The notes under the pieces are model-generated. The model worked only from the letters and a program-made list of their open reading frames with translations, was not told where the DNA came from and did no database searches. This document shows, piece by piece, positions 8,888-17,974 of a DNA stretch of 64,000 bases (position 1 is its first letter; each line of letters begins with the position of its first letter). The DNA is taken from the NCBI RefSeq assembly GCF_019042275.1, contig NZ_JAHQCW010000019.1, positions 1 to 64,000 on the forward strand. The letters run 5' to 3'. The stretch comes from Diplocloster agilis (GTDB taxonomy: Bacteria > Bacillota > Clostridia > Lachnospirales > Lachnospiraceae). The translations under genes and the position numbers were made by a program.

Positions 8888-9961
8888 CTAATTCTGCAAT
8901 ACCGAGATAGCCTCCGGATAATTTCCCAGCAGGGCGTCGGGGAAGGCGTTCGTCTCGATCCGGGGAAGCCAGATCCCGTTCATCCGGGACATGGGAAGGG
9001 AAGTCTCTATAGTTATGGAAGTCATGTTTTCCTCCAGGAGGTTTAAAAGCAGGTCGGAGGACTTTAGGAGGAATTCCTCATCGGGCAGCTTAAGCATAGC
9101 GGGATCGTTTTTCAGGGTGTTGAGCCGGTCTTTGTAAGCCGTGAAGAGCTGGGGCAGATCCGCGGTGGTCAGGTTCACAGACAGGTTAACCAGAGCGGAA
9201 GTGTCGGTCTGTTCCCAGGAGAGAATCTGGTAATCCAGGTTTTTGTGGATCTGTACCGCGTAGGCCAGATCCTGGGAGGAGGCCTGGGGTTCCTGGTCGG
9301 AGAAAAAATGGCGGATGGACAAGTATTGCCGCAGGGCTTCCGGGTCCATCTGTTTGATACGGTCCAGGTAAGCCTGGGCCATGGCGGACGGCGAGGTGAG
9401 ACCGGACTTTCCAATGCTGGTGATCAGGCCTCCGGTGAGCTGATCCAAAACGGTGGAGGGGGATTCATAGGCCCAGCCGTCCTCACTGCGCACCATGGAC
9501 AAGGTAATCTTGCGGGTCTGGGTTTCAGCGGATGAGTTCAGGATGTCGGACAGGATACCGGCATAGTCCAATACGGACGCCTGTCCCATGGGCCCTGATG
9601 AGATATAGCGGTCCAGGATCTCAGAACGGTAGGCGTCCATCAGCTGTTCCATGTTGCGGGTGGTCAGTTTGATTGTAACCTCTGCTTTTTCGCCGGTGAT
9701 CTTTGAGGACTGGATCTGGTAGTCATAAATTTCCAGAAGACGGGATGCCAAAACTCCATGGCCGTCGTCCAGGAACAAAAGGGATTTGTTCTGGTCCAGC
9801 TGATGTATGGTATTTAAAAGGTCCTGGTCTGTATTCGGGTGTTGGATGGCTTCCAGTTGTTCTTTGATCTGGGCCTTCGGATTGTGCAGGGCACATCCGG
9901 TCAGACAGAGGGACAGGCTGAGCGCGGTCAGCAGAAGCGGCAGAAAATAACGGCTATTCAT
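8888..9961 (-). CDS. Lipoprotein of unknown function
   Basis: A 357-residue protein from the ATG at 9961. This start gives a clean lipoprotein signal (MNSRYFLPLLL, hydrophobic stretch, lipobox LTGC); a start 18 codons upstream would put charged residues before it. A GAGGAGG site lies 13 bases upstream, slightly far. After the lipidated cysteine the protein is soluble, acidic and rich in Q, L and D. It appears to contain two similar halves, each with a passage about mature-domain helices and a YQIQSSKITGEKAEV- or YQILSWEQTDTSALV-like strand. It is probably attached to the outer face of the membrane. It resembles DUF5105-type Firmicutes lipoproteins in layout, but I do not recognise it securely. 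It is transcribed away from the ABC operon at 10331. Confidence 0.8.
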   Translation of the reverse strand: MNSRYFLPLLLTALSLSLCLTGCALHNPKAQIKEQLEAIQHPNTDQDLLNTIHQLDQNKSLLFLDDGHGVLASRLLEIYDYQIQSSKITGEKAEVTIKLTTRNMEQLMDAYRSEILDRYISSGPMGQASVLDYAGILSDILNSSAETQTRKITLSMVRSEDGWAYESPSTVLDQLTGGLITSIGKSGLTSPSAMAQAYLDRIKQMDPEALRQYLSIRHFFSDQEPQASSQDLAYAVQIHKNLDYQILSWEQTDTSALVNLSVNLTTADLPQLFTAYKDRLNTLKNDPAMLKLPDEEFLLKSSDLLLNLLEENMTSITIETSLPMSRMNGIWLPRIETNAFPDALLGNYPEAISVLQN

Positions 9962-10054
9962 AGGTAGTTGGGAACCTCCTCTTCCATTTGAACGATTGCG
10001 TTTCCAATGGAACAATCCTTTTTTCGCGGGATTTGATCCATAATATTGCGGATT

Positions 10055-10083
10055 ACTATAGCATACGGAAAAATGGAAAACAA
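10055..10083 (-). promoter_or_regulatory. Promoter of the minus-strand lipoprotein gene
   Basis: Read on the minus strand: TTGTTT, a 17-base spacer, TATAGT. It lies about 95 bases upstream of the lipoprotein start. The 369-bp divergent gap from 9962 to 10330 otherwise holds the plus-strand promoter near 10170-10196. Confidence 0.5.
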
Positions 10084-10166
10084 GAAAAGCGGGGGAGATT
10101 TTGTCGAGGGGGAAACATATTTTTTTTGAATTGTGCGATTATGCAACCCTTTTTTGCCGATTTGTC

Positions 10167-10196
10167 TTATTGCGAAATGCACAACAAAACTATAAT
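10167..10196 (+). promoter_or_regulatory. Probable promoter of the AfuA-type ABC operon
   Basis: TATAAT (10191-10196) is preceded by TTATTG (10167-10172; spacing 18), with TTGCGA (10170-10175; spacing 15) as an alternative. A leader of about 130 bases would follow before the binding-protein gene. The weak -35 fits activation by the downstream two-component system. Confidence 0.5.
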
Positions 10197-10330
10197 ATTA
10201 ACGTAAATAGTAAGTAAAGTGCCAGACAAAAAATGATGAAAGGAGAAGAGAAATTAAAATTTAATAGAAAGAGTTACTGAGACAGCGTCAAAAAAAGTAA
10301 AAGTGAACAGAGATTAAAGGGGGATTATTC

Positions 10331-11395
10331 ATGAAAAGAAAATTAGCAGTTTTATTGACGGTTACCTTGTGCTTTGGCCTTCTGGCCGGCTGTGGCTCCA
10401 AAAAAGAGGAAGCGCCCGCGGCTTCCACCGGGACAGGAGATTCAAAAGAAGCGCCTGCGGAGGAACCGAAAGAAACAAAGAGCATGACACTTTATTATTC
10501 GAATTCCACGGACTGGGCGGATCCCATTATACAGGAATTCGAAGACCAGACGGGCATCAAGGTGGATCTGGTACAGGATGGAACTTCTTCCCTGTTCGCG
10601 CGTATCAAAGCCGAAGCGGGCAATCCGCAGGCAGATGTGGTATGGGGCGGAGTCATCGATACCTACCGGGCGAATCAGGATATGCTTCAGCAGTATACCT
10701 CTTCCAATGTGGACGCCCTCAAAGACGCAGCAAAGGATGCCAACGGCTATTATACCGGATTCGACATGGGGCCGATGGTTATGATCTATAATACGGAACT
10801 GGTGGATGCAGCCGGCGCGCCTACTTCCTGGGCGGATCTGCTGGATGAAAAATATAAAGGCCAGATCGCCTGCGCAGACCCTACTTCCGCATCGTCTTCT
10901 TTTGCCTGTATGATGTCTATTATTCTGGCATATGGAACCGATGACGGCAAAGGTTATGAATTTATCGAAAAATTGGTAGATAATCTGGACGGAAAGATCC
11001 TGGATTCCTCCTCCGGCGTTTACAAGGGAGTTGCCGATGGGGAATACATGGTTGGTTTGACTTATGAAGAAGCGGCGCTGCGCTATATCCAGTCAGGCGC
11101 GAATATCGCGATCGTATACCCCAGCGAGGGTACTTCTTCCAGTCCTTCCGGCATGGCGATCGTAAAGGACTGCCAGAATCTGAAAAACGCTCAGAAGTTC
11201 ATTGACTATCTCAGCAGCAAAGAGGTTCAGGAGCAGTTGGGCGACTTAAACCGCCGCTCGGTACGTTCCGATGTCTCAGATCCGGATACCATGGAAGCAT
11301 GGGATAAAATCACCTTCGTAAATATGGACATCGACTGGACTTCCAGCCATACCCAGGAGTTTAACGATATGTGGAATGATTTGATCTCCCGTTAA
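10331..11395 (+). CDS. ABC transporter substrate-binding lipoprotein, AfuA/FbpA type
   Basis: A 354-residue binding protein with a lipoprotein signal (MKRKLAVLL..., lipobox LAGC) followed by a Glu/Ala/Pro-rich linker to about residue 50. The mature domain starts with MTLYYSNSTDWADPIIQEFE and contains the passages NPQADVVWGGVIDTY and GPMVMIYNTELV, typical of the periplasmic-binding family used for ferric iron, spermidine, aminoethylphosphonate or hexose phosphates (AfuA). The ligand cannot be told from sequence. It captures substrate outside the membrane and delivers it to the fused permease at 12591. A GGGGG site precedes the ATG. A hairpin in the gap before the ATPase gene could keep its mRNA level above that of the membrane parts. 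The linked YesM/YesN pair argues for a carbon-source ligand, perhaps a sugar phosphate, rather than iron; that is inference. Confidence 0.85.
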   Translation: MKRKLAVLLTVTLCFGLLAGCGSKKEEAPAASTGTGDSKEAPAEEPKETKSMTLYYSNSTDWADPIIQEFEDQTGIKVDLVQDGTSSLFARIKAEAGNPQADVVWGGVIDTYRANQDMLQQYTSSNVDALKDAAKDANGYYTGFDMGPMVMIYNTELVDAAGAPTSWADLLDEKYKGQIACADPTSASSSFACMMSIILAYGTDDGKGYEFIEKLVDNLDGKILDSSSGVYKGVADGEYMVGLTYEEAALRYIQSGANIAIVYPSEGTSSSPSGMAIVKDCQNLKNAQKFIDYLSSKEVQEQLGDLNRRSVRSDVSDPDTMEAWDKITFVNMDIDWTSSHTQEFNDMWNDLISR

Positions 11396-11419
11396 CTACG
11401 GAAGCGGTTCGGATAAACC

Positions 11420-11463
11420 AGGAGGAAGGATGAGAATGCAGCAAAAGCCATCCTTCCTCCTTT
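11420..11463 (+). terminator. Intra-operon hairpin (attenuator-like)
   Basis: AGGAGGAAGGATG pairs exactly with CATCCTTCCTCCT over a 16-base loop and is followed by a short T run. It lies between the binding-protein and ATPase genes, so it probably causes partial termination or protects the upstream mRNA end. The 5' arm also sequesters a Shine-Dalgarno-like AGGAGG. Confidence 0.7.
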
Positions 11464-11490
11464 AAAATGAAGAGATGGAGGAAGAGGATT

Positions 11491-12567
11491 ATGAGCAGTC
11501 AAAGGGTGAAGATCGACGGCGCGACGAAGGTTTATGGAGACTTCAAAGCTTGCGACCATATCAGTCTGGACATAAAAGAAGGTGAGTTTTTTACTCTTTT
11601 GGGACCTTCCGGCTGTGGCAAGACGACGCTTTTGCGTATGATCGCCGGATTTAATCCGATCGATGAAGGTAAAATATATTTTAACGACAAAGAAATCAAT
11701 CATATCCCGGCGGATAAGAGAAACATCGGCATGGTATTCCAAAACTACGCCATATTTCCGCACATGACCGTACAGGGAAATGTAGAATATGGGCTGAAGG
11801 CCCGGAAGATCAAAGGAAAAGAACTGACAGACCGGGCCATGGAAGCCATGAAGATGATGCAGATCGATAATTTAAAGGACCGTATGCCCAGCCAGCTCTC
11901 CGGCGGCCAGCAGCAGCGTGTGGCGCTGGCCAGAGCGGTGGTCATCCATCCGGATGTCCTGCTGATGGATGAACCGCTGTGCAACCTGGATGCCAAACTT
12001 CGTGTGACCATGCGCACCAGTATCAAGAAAATCCAAAAGCAGCTGAATATTACTACCATATACGTCACCCATGACCAGGAGGAGGCCCTGTCCATTTCGG
12101 ACCGGATCGCCATTATTCATGACGGACAGGTGGAGCAGCTGGGAGAACCGATGGAGATCTATACCAAACCGGCGAATATGTTCGTGGCAAACTTTATCGG
12201 AACCTCCTGCTTCCTGGACGGCGAAGCGAGCGGCGGGGTCGTGAAGATCCTGGGAGTGAAAGAGCTGGAATTGAATATTGACAAGGAATATAAAGGAAAA
12301 GTAAAGGTTTCCGTCCGCCCCGAATACGTTCATCTGGGCGCGCCAAAAGAGGGGGAGATTCAGGGAACCATTACCATGAGCACCTTCCTTGGGGATTTTA
12401 TGAATTATGAAATCCAGATTGACAACGGCCCATTAATCGAAGTCAACGAGTACACGGACGAGATGGATATTTCCCGGAAAATGAATGACCGGGTAAGCCT
12501 GGAACTGATGTCCGGCCGGATCTGCGTGTTTGACGCGGAGACGGAAAAAACGATCATGCGCGATTGA
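11491..12567 (+). CDS. ABC transporter ATP-binding protein, FbpC/PotA type
   Basis: A 358-residue ATPase starting at the ATG at 11491, which follows a GGAGGAAGAGG site; an upstream ATG at 11467 sits against the preceding hairpin and lacks a site. All ABC motifs are present: Walker A GPSGCGKTT (about residues 38-46), Q-loop VFQNYAIFPH, signature LSGGQQQRVALARA, Walker B VLLMDEPLCNLDA and the H-loop YVTHDQEEA. The C-terminal 120 residues form a TOBE/MOP-like regulatory domain. It powers import through the permease encoded 23 bases downstream. Unlike the three CUT1 sugar operons in this window, this system has its own dedicated ATPase. Confidence 0.95.
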   Translation: MSSQRVKIDGATKVYGDFKACDHISLDIKEGEFFTLLGPSGCGKTTLLRMIAGFNPIDEGKIYFNDKEINHIPADKRNIGMVFQNYAIFPHMTVQGNVEYGLKARKIKGKELTDRAMEAMKMMQIDNLKDRMPSQLSGGQQQRVALARAVVIHPDVLLMDEPLCNLDAKLRVTMRTSIKKIQKQLNITTIYVTHDQEEALSISDRIAIIHDGQVEQLGEPMEIYTKPANMFVANFIGTSCFLDGEASGGVVKILGVKELELNIDKEYKGKVKVSVRPEYVHLGAPKEGEIQGTITMSTFLGDFMNYEIQIDNGPLIEVNEYTDEMDISRKMNDRVSLELMSGRICVFDAETEKTIMRD

Positions 12568-12590
12568 CGGCGGTTAAAAGGAGGGGCGTT

Positions 12591-14276
12591 ATGAAAGAAA
12601 ATACAAAACCAAAAAAGAAAATTTATGAAAAGCTCCACATGGACAAATTTAATTTCTGGACGATCATGAGTCTGGTGATTCTGATTTTGTGCCTGATCTT
12701 CATTGTCTATCCGTTCCTGAAGCTAATTGTCCAGAGCTTCCAGAATCCGGATACCAATGCATTTACCATGAGTAATTACCTGAAGTTTTTCCAGAAGAAA
12801 TACTATCAGGAAGCGCTGGGGCACAGTCTTCTGATCAGTACGGTAGTGACGATCCTGGCCACCCTGCTTGGAGTGCCGCTGGCATACATCGGTTCCCGCT
12901 TTAATCTGTACTGGAAAAGGCTGATCAATGTAATGGTGGTTCTCTCCATGCTGTCGCCGCCGTTTATCGGCGCCTATGCCTGGATCACCCTGCTAGGCCG
13001 CGCGGGATTTATCACAAAACTGCTGTCCATGATCGGAATCGAAATGGGAGAGATCTACGGTTTTAAGGGGATCGTCCTGGTATTTACCCTGAAGCTCTAT
13101 CCCATGGTCTACCTCTATGTGTCAGGCGCGCTTGGGAGCATCGATTCCTCCCTGGAGGAAGCCAGTGAGAATCTGGGAATCTCCGGTATCCGCAGGATTC
13201 TGAAGATTACGTTCCCGGTCATCCTGCCGACCATATTGTCATCGGCGCTGATGGTATTCATGACGGCTCTGGCTGACTTCGGTACTCCCAGATTGATCGG
13301 GGAAGGCTACAGCACGCTGCCGGTTATCATTTACAAGGAATTCCTGAATGAGGTGGGAACGGACACGGGCTTTGCAAGCGCACTGAGCGTCATCATCATC
13401 ATCATTGCCCTGGTGGTGCTCTTCGTCCAGAAGCGGTTCGTGGACAGAAAGAGTTATAATATGACCAGCCTTCGGCCGCCGGCGGTTATCGAGCTGACCC
13501 GCGGAAAAAAGCTTCTGGCGACGGCAGTGGTATTCTTCGTATCCTTCCTGTCGGTATTGCCGCAGATCACCGTTACGATCCAGTCCTTCCTAAAGACCAA
13601 CGGCCCGCTGTTCGTAGCCGGCTTCAGCCTGGACAGCTACCGGCAGGTGGCCAATAAGCTGGGGCGCAGTATTACCAATACCTTTTTATATTCGTTTATC
13701 GCGCTGGCCATCATTGTACTGCTGGGGCTGATCGGTTCCTACCTGATCGTCAGGCGGAAGAGCTTCGTATCCAACCTGATCGACATGCTGTTAATGTTCC
13801 CCTATGTCATCCCGGGAGCTGTTCTTGGTATCTGTCTGACGGTGGCCTTTAACCAGGGGGCGATCGTGCTGACCGGAACCATGTGGGCGATCATTATATC
13901 CTTCGTCATACGAAAGCTTCCTTATACTATGAGGTCCAGTGTGGGGATCCTCTACCAAATCGACAATTCGGTGGAAGAAGCATCCATAAGCCTGGGCGTT
14001 CCGGCAATGAAAACCTTCTTTAAAACGACGGTGCACCTGATGCTGCCCGGCCTGATGTCGGGGGCTGTCTTAAGCCTGATCAGCGTAATGAATACATTAA
14101 GCGCCACGCTGATTTTGTATACAGGGAAGACGATCACGATATCCGTGGCAATTTTCAACTGTGTCAATAATGACGCTTACGGTCAGGCGGCCGCGCTGTC
14201 GACCATTCTGACTTTGGCTACGGTCGTATGTCTGCTGATCTTTAATAAAGTATCAGGCGGAAAGAGTGTAGTCTGA
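12591..14276 (+). CDS. ABC transporter permease, fused two-domain FbpB type
   Basis: A 561-residue membrane protein with about twelve predicted helices and two complete permease halves, each with an EAA loop (SLEEASENLGISGIRRILKI near residue 186 and SVEEASISLGVPAMKTFFK near 460). Fusion of both halves in one chain is usual in the FbpB/AfuB family. The ATG at 12591 is chosen because AAGGAGGGG lies just upstream; an overlapping TTG at 12564 is unlikely. A 40-residue Lys-rich cytoplasmic N-terminus precedes helix 1. It forms the channel for the binding protein at 10331. A clear terminator follows at 14345. Confidence 0.95.
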   Translation: MKENTKPKKKIYEKLHMDKFNFWTIMSLVILILCLIFIVYPFLKLIVQSFQNPDTNAFTMSNYLKFFQKKYYQEALGHSLLISTVVTILATLLGVPLAYIGSRFNLYWKRLINVMVVLSMLSPPFIGAYAWITLLGRAGFITKLLSMIGIEMGEIYGFKGIVLVFTLKLYPMVYLYVSGALGSIDSSLEEASENLGISGIRRILKITFPVILPTILSSALMVFMTALADFGTPRLIGEGYSTLPVIIYKEFLNEVGTDTGFASALSVIIIIIALVVLFVQKRFVDRKSYNMTSLRPPAVIELTRGKKLLATAVVFFVSFLSVLPQITVTIQSFLKTNGPLFVAGFSLDSYRQVANKLGRSITNTFLYSFIALAIIVLLGLIGSYLIVRRKSFVSNLIDMLLMFPYVIPGAVLGICLTVAFNQGAIVLTGTMWAIIISFVIRKLPYTMRSSVGILYQIDNSVEEASISLGVPAMKTFFKTTVHLMLPGLMSGAVLSLISVMNTLSATLILYTGKTITISVAIFNCVNNDAYGQAAALSTILTLATVVCLLIFNKVSGGKSVV

Positions 14277-14344
14277 ATATAGCGGCTTAAGCGCTCAGTG
14301 TGATAAAATAGAACGCTTGAAAAAGCAGGAAATGGAGGAAATAG

Positions 14345-14385
14345 AAAGTTATGAGGGAAATGTTCTGCCCTCATGACTTTCTTTT
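14345..14385 (+). terminator. Rho-independent terminator after the permease
   Basis: GAAAGTTATGAGGG pairs with CCCTCATGACTTTC (one mismatch) around a ten-base loop, followed by TTTT. It ends the ABC operon. An open frame that begins inside it at 14351 is therefore not a credible start for the sensor kinase. Confidence 0.8.
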
Positions 14386-14431
14386 CCCTATATTTTCAGG
14401 TAAAATAAGACATATTCATCGATACCTAAAT

Positions 14432-14456
14432 GTGCAGAAAAATGCACGCTTGGAGG
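14432..14456 (+). promoter_or_regulatory. Hairpin abutting ribosome binding site
   Basis: GTGCA pairs with TGCAC over a six-base A-rich loop, three bases before TGGAGG of the sensor kinase gene. It has the same layout as the modules at 41831, 58330 and 61035. Confidence 0.5.
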
Positions 14457-14461
14457 AAAAC

Positions 14462-16237
14462 ATGCTGAAAAAGATTTCGGAGAGCTATTTTTGCCGTATA
14501 TTTTCCGCCTTTTTCGTATCTTGTCTGGTGTTTGCCGTGATCCTGAGCGGAATCATCAGCTTCGCCTTCTATCGCATCTATCTATCCAATTTAAGGCAGC
14601 AGAGTATTGGCACCGCAGAAAAAGTCCGTAACGCAATCGACAATGAGATAGAAAATTATAAAGAAGTGATCCGTAACCTGACTGAGGATGAGGAAGTGCG
14701 GGCTTTTTTTACCGATCCTGACGCGGAAAATGCAAATACGGTGCTGCGCTCTCTTTACATATTAAAAAATGGCAATAATCAAAAGGCCGCCATCAGTATC
14801 GTAAAGATGAATCCGACCCAGTGGCTGTCGACCTCCGAACAGGTGATGAAATCCACGCATGCCTCATTTGAAAACTGGGGCGTATTCCGAAAGGCGAATG
14901 AGGGAGAGGATGTAGCGGTCTACGCCATCGCCCGGGACGCGATGCTCAATGAAGCGGACCGGATCTGTATGGCCAAAGCCTACCGGGATGAAAAGGATCA
15001 GGTGCTTGGATATGTACTTGTGGAGATACCAAGAAGCACCATAGACGTGATTGTAAATGAGTACGCGGAACAGTATAAAACGATGTTTATGATATTGAAT
15101 CAAAGCGGAGCCATCATTTATCACACCTCCGGGCTGGACTATGAGGGGCTGGGCAAAGCTGAGGAATACGGTTTTGACAATAACTGGTCGGACAGGACGA
15201 CCGGTATCACAGACGATACCTTTGCCTACAGCCGAAGCGATAGCTATGGCCTTCTCTATATTAAGGAGATGCCGTCCGATGTGATGAACAAAATTATGAA
15301 CGCTATCTTAAAAGCTATGATACCGGGACTGATGATCATAGCGGTACTGGGTTTAGGGCTCTCGGGAATGCTGGCCCGGTCCATATCGGCACCGATACAA
15401 AGAATCCGGGAATCCATGGCCAAGGTGAAACACGGGGATCTGACTGCAAGAGTGATCGTAGACCGGAAGGATGAGATCGGGCAGCTGGGAGAGTCGTTTA
15501 ATGCCATGACGGAGCAAATCGGAGAACTGATGGCCAATATCGATGAGGAGAAGCACAGCCTGTGGATTGCGGAGACCCGATCCTTAAGTCTCCAGATGAA
15601 TCCCCATTTTCTGTATAACACGCTGGATCTGATCAAATGGAATGCAAAATTAAACCGCACAAACGAGATCTCTGATATTACCGTGCAGCTGGGGCGCCTT
15701 CTGCGGCGCGTGATGAATACGAAGGCCGATCTGGTCACCGTTTCTTACGAGATGGAGATTATCCGGTCATTTCTGGAAATACAGAAAAAGCATTATGGGG
15801 ACCGGCTGCATATGGAGGCAGAGCTGCAAAGCAATATGGAAGAGGAGCTCATTCCCAAGCTGATCTTACAGCCCATGGTGGAGAACGCGATCGTGCACGG
15901 ATTTTCCGGTAAGTCGGGAGAGTGCCGGATCTGTCTGGACGGCAGATTCGATGGGGAATATCTCATTTTCCGTGTGGAAGACAACGGAAATGGTATGGAT
16001 CAGGAGACGCTTCATTCGCTGTTAGATTTCCGGCAGGAAGGGACCCATCATATCGGGTTGAACAATGTACAAAGAAGAGCCAGGTTATTTGGCGACGAGA
16101 ATTGTGGGATATCCGCAGTCAGTGTTCCGGGAAAGGGAACACAGATTACCCTGCGGATTAAACATATTGATAAAGAAAAACCATCCGTCACGGGAGGAAC
16201 GGTTGAACAAAGCGCCGACCCGAACCAGTATTTATGA
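14462..16237 (+). CDS. Sensor histidine kinase, YesM family
   Basis: A 591-residue membrane kinase. The ATG at 14462 is chosen for its TTGGAGG site and because it gives a normal start (MLKKISESYF) just before helix 1 (about 15-40). An extracellular sensing domain covers about 41-275, helix 2 about 278-300, then a HAMP linker (ARSISAPIQRIRESMAKVKHGDLTARV). The YesM-type phospho-acceptor is His382 in LQMNPHFLYNTL, followed by a HATPase_c domain with VENAIVHGF (N box), VEDNGNGM (G1) and IGLNNVQRR. It should phosphorylate the AraC-type regulator encoded 54 bases downstream. Such pairs usually control adjacent sugar uptake genes, here the operon at 10331-14276. Confidence 0.94.
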   Translation: MLKKISESYFCRIFSAFFVSCLVFAVILSGIISFAFYRIYLSNLRQQSIGTAEKVRNAIDNEIENYKEVIRNLTEDEEVRAFFTDPDAENANTVLRSLYILKNGNNQKAAISIVKMNPTQWLSTSEQVMKSTHASFENWGVFRKANEGEDVAVYAIARDAMLNEADRICMAKAYRDEKDQVLGYVLVEIPRSTIDVIVNEYAEQYKTMFMILNQSGAIIYHTSGLDYEGLGKAEEYGFDNNWSDRTTGITDDTFAYSRSDSYGLLYIKEMPSDVMNKIMNAILKAMIPGLMIIAVLGLGLSGMLARSISAPIQRIRESMAKVKHGDLTARVIVDRKDEIGQLGESFNAMTEQIGELMANIDEEKHSLWIAETRSLSLQMNPHFLYNTLDLIKWNAKLNRTNEISDITVQLGRLLRRVMNTKADLVTVSYEMEIIRSFLEIQKKHYGDRLHMEAELQSNMEEELIPKLILQPMVENAIVHGFSGKSGECRICLDGRFDGEYLIFRVEDNGNGMDQETLHSLLDFRQEGTHHIGLNNVQRRARLFGDENCGISAVSVPGKGTQITLRIKHIDKEKPSVTGGTVEQSADPNQYL

Positions 16238-16261
16238 CGCAGCTGTTTACCCATACCGATT

Positions 16262-16286
16262 GTGCTGGAATACGCACGCATGGAGG
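16262..16286 (+). promoter_or_regulatory. Weak hairpin before ribosome binding site
   Basis: GTGC pairs with GCAC over an eight-base loop, three bases before TGGAGGG of the response regulator gene. The stem is only 4 bp; listed because the layout repeats that of stronger modules in this window. Confidence 0.3.
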
Positions 16287-16291
16287 GAAAG

Positions 16292-17098
16292 ATGATAAAA
16301 GTTTTGTTAGTAGAAGATGAAGATCTGATCCGGCAGGGGCTTAAACTGACCACCACCTGGTCGGATTTTGGGTGTGAGATTATCGGAGAAGCGGCTGACG
16401 GTCAGGAGGGCCGGGAGATGATACTCCGATTAAAGCCGGATCTTGTTATAACAGATATAAAAATGCCGAAGTTAAACGGACTGGAAATGATCGAGAGCCT
16501 GCAGGATGAGATATCCTGCGAATACATAATCCTCTCGGGATATGATGAGTTTGCTTACGCGAAAAGGGCGATGCGGATGGGCGTGCGCGGGTATCTGCTC
16601 AAACCGATCGACGATACGGAGCTGGAGGAGGTCTTGTCAAGCACCATCAAAAGCATCAGGGAAAAACAGGCCGTATATAAGAGCCTGTCGGAAAAACTGG
16701 GCAAGGAATTTACGGAAGAACAGAAGGCTGTTGACTTCGGAAACCTGCAGGACAAATATCTGGCCAGAGCCTGCGAGATCATCCGCAGCCGTTACCAGGA
16801 GGACTTAACACTCAAGAATGTGGCGGACGAACTGAATATCAGCGACAGCTATTTGGGGAAATTATTTAAAACCAAGACCAGTTATACGTTCCTGGAGGTT
16901 TTAACCCTATACCGGATCAAGGGGGCGGTGGATCTGTTGAAAAATACCGATCTGAAGGTGTATGAGATCGCCTATGCGATCGGTTATGGGGATGCCAAAT
17001 ATTTCAGCAAGGTTTTCCGCAAAATCGTAGGGATAAAACCGATGGAGTTTAAAAACGGTTATCAATTAACCCAGAACCATATTTTGAATCGGTTATAA
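16292..17098 (+). CDS. Response regulator with AraC-type DNA-binding domain, YesN family
   Basis: A 268-residue regulator from the ATG at 16292 (GGAGGG site; gives the canonical MIKVLLVEDED). The receiver domain spans about 1-120 with acidic residues in VEDED, phospho-acceptor Asp55 in VITDIKMPK and the conserved lysine in YLLKPID. The C-terminal 100 residues are two helix-turn-helix motifs of the AraC family (LTLKNVADELNISDSYLGKLFK and the second in YEIAYAIGYGDAKYFSKVFRK). It is shorter than most YesN proteins because the linker between domains is small. It is partnered by the kinase just upstream and probably activates the ABC operon at 10331. Confidence 0.94.
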   Translation: MIKVLLVEDEDLIRQGLKLTTTWSDFGCEIIGEAADGQEGREMILRLKPDLVITDIKMPKLNGLEMIESLQDEISCEYIILSGYDEFAYAKRAMRMGVRGYLLKPIDDTELEEVLSSTIKSIREKQAVYKSLSEKLGKEFTEEQKAVDFGNLQDKYLARACEIIRSRYQEDLTLKNVADELNISDSYLGKLFKTKTSYTFLEVLTLYRIKGAVDLLKNTDLKVYEIAYAIGYGDAKYFSKVFRKIVGIKPMEFKNGYQLTQNHILNRL

Positions 17099-17115
17099 GA
17101 AATGGATAAAAAGAA

Positions 17116-17170
17116 GGACGAATCAGAAAGAGCCATTATGTGATAGGGCTGCCTGATTCGTCCATTTTTT
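17116..17170. terminator. Terminator between convergent genes
   Basis: GGACGAATCAG pairs exactly with CTGATTCGTCC, with an inner AGCC/GGCT pair, followed by ATTTTTT. It ends the regulator gene and, read in reverse, could also serve the minus-strand phosphatase gene. Confidence 0.85.
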
Positions 17171-17179
17171 GGGAAAGAG

Positions 17180-17974
17180 TTAATCTTGGGAAAGTATAGG
17201 GCAGATGAGTTCTAAGGTCTGATGAAGGCCGGTTTCGGTGGAGGCCAGAAGAGAGGTTTTGGCTTTTAAGGGCAAAGCGTGACCCTGGAGGTCGGTAAAT
17301 ACCCCGCCGGCTTCCGTCAGGATCAGGGAGGCGGCTGCGTAGTCCCAGGTGGAGAGAAGATGGGATATATAGGCCACACAGCGGTTGCAGGCGACATAGC
17401 AGATGCCCAGGGCGGCGGAACCGATATCGCGTATGTCCATGGTTTCATAGGAGATAGCGGTGCTTACGGCAAAGGCCCGTTCCCGGAGCTCGGGGTTATA
17501 GGGGGCAATGTCTATGTTCACTACGCCCTCGCTCAAGGGGCGATTATGGATGCGGAGGAGGGTGCCGTTCAGATAACTGCCCTGTCCGCGGCGGGCCGAG
17601 AAGAGTTCGTCCCGGAAGGGGTTATAGACGACTCCGATTTCCATCACGCCGTGCAGGGCGAGACCGACGCAGATCCCGCTGCACATGAAATCGCAGATGA
17701 AATTCGTTGTTCCGTCAATGGGATCGATAATGAAGGTGTAACCGCTGCTTATTTTGTGGGAAGAAAAGCCGTCCTCTTCACCTAGAAAAGTAGCATCGGG
17801 AAGCAGGCGGGTAAGCTCGGTTACCAGATATTTTTGGACTTTGGAGTCGTATTTGGTTACGTAGTTGGCGGCGCCTTCTTTGGCTTTGATCTCTTTGTCG
17901 GCTGCCGCTGACAGGACGATGCTGCCGGCTTGGCGTACGATTTCACAGATTTGGTCCAGTAATTGGTCTGACAT
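17180..17974 (-). CDS. Inositol monophosphatase family protein
   Basis: A 264-residue member of the Mg-dependent sugar phosphatase superfamily (inositol monophosphatase, CysQ, archaeal-type FBPase). The start at 17974 has an AAGGGGGA site; an upstream extension to 18097 would add a non-conserved hydrophobic tail. The metal-binding residues are Glu66/Glu67 in LGEEDG and Asp84/Asp87 in DPIDGTTNF, with the C-terminal motif WDYAAASLILTEAGG. All are intact, so it should be active, removing phosphate from inositol phosphate or a related compound such as adenosine bisphosphate. It is cytoplasmic and appears to be a single-gene unit. Confidence 0.93.
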   Translation of the reverse strand: MSDQLLDQICEIVRQAGSIVLSAAADKEIKAKEGAANYVTKYDSKVQKYLVTELTRLLPDATFLGEEDGFSSHKISSGYTFIIDPIDGTTNFICDFMCSGICVGLALHGVMEIGVVYNPFRDELFSARRGQGSYLNGTLLRIHNRPLSEGVVNIDIAPYNPELRERAFAVSTAISYETMDIRDIGSAALGICYVACNRCVAYISHLLSTWDYAAASLILTEAGGVFTDLQGHALPLKAKTSLLASTETGLHQTLELICPILSQD

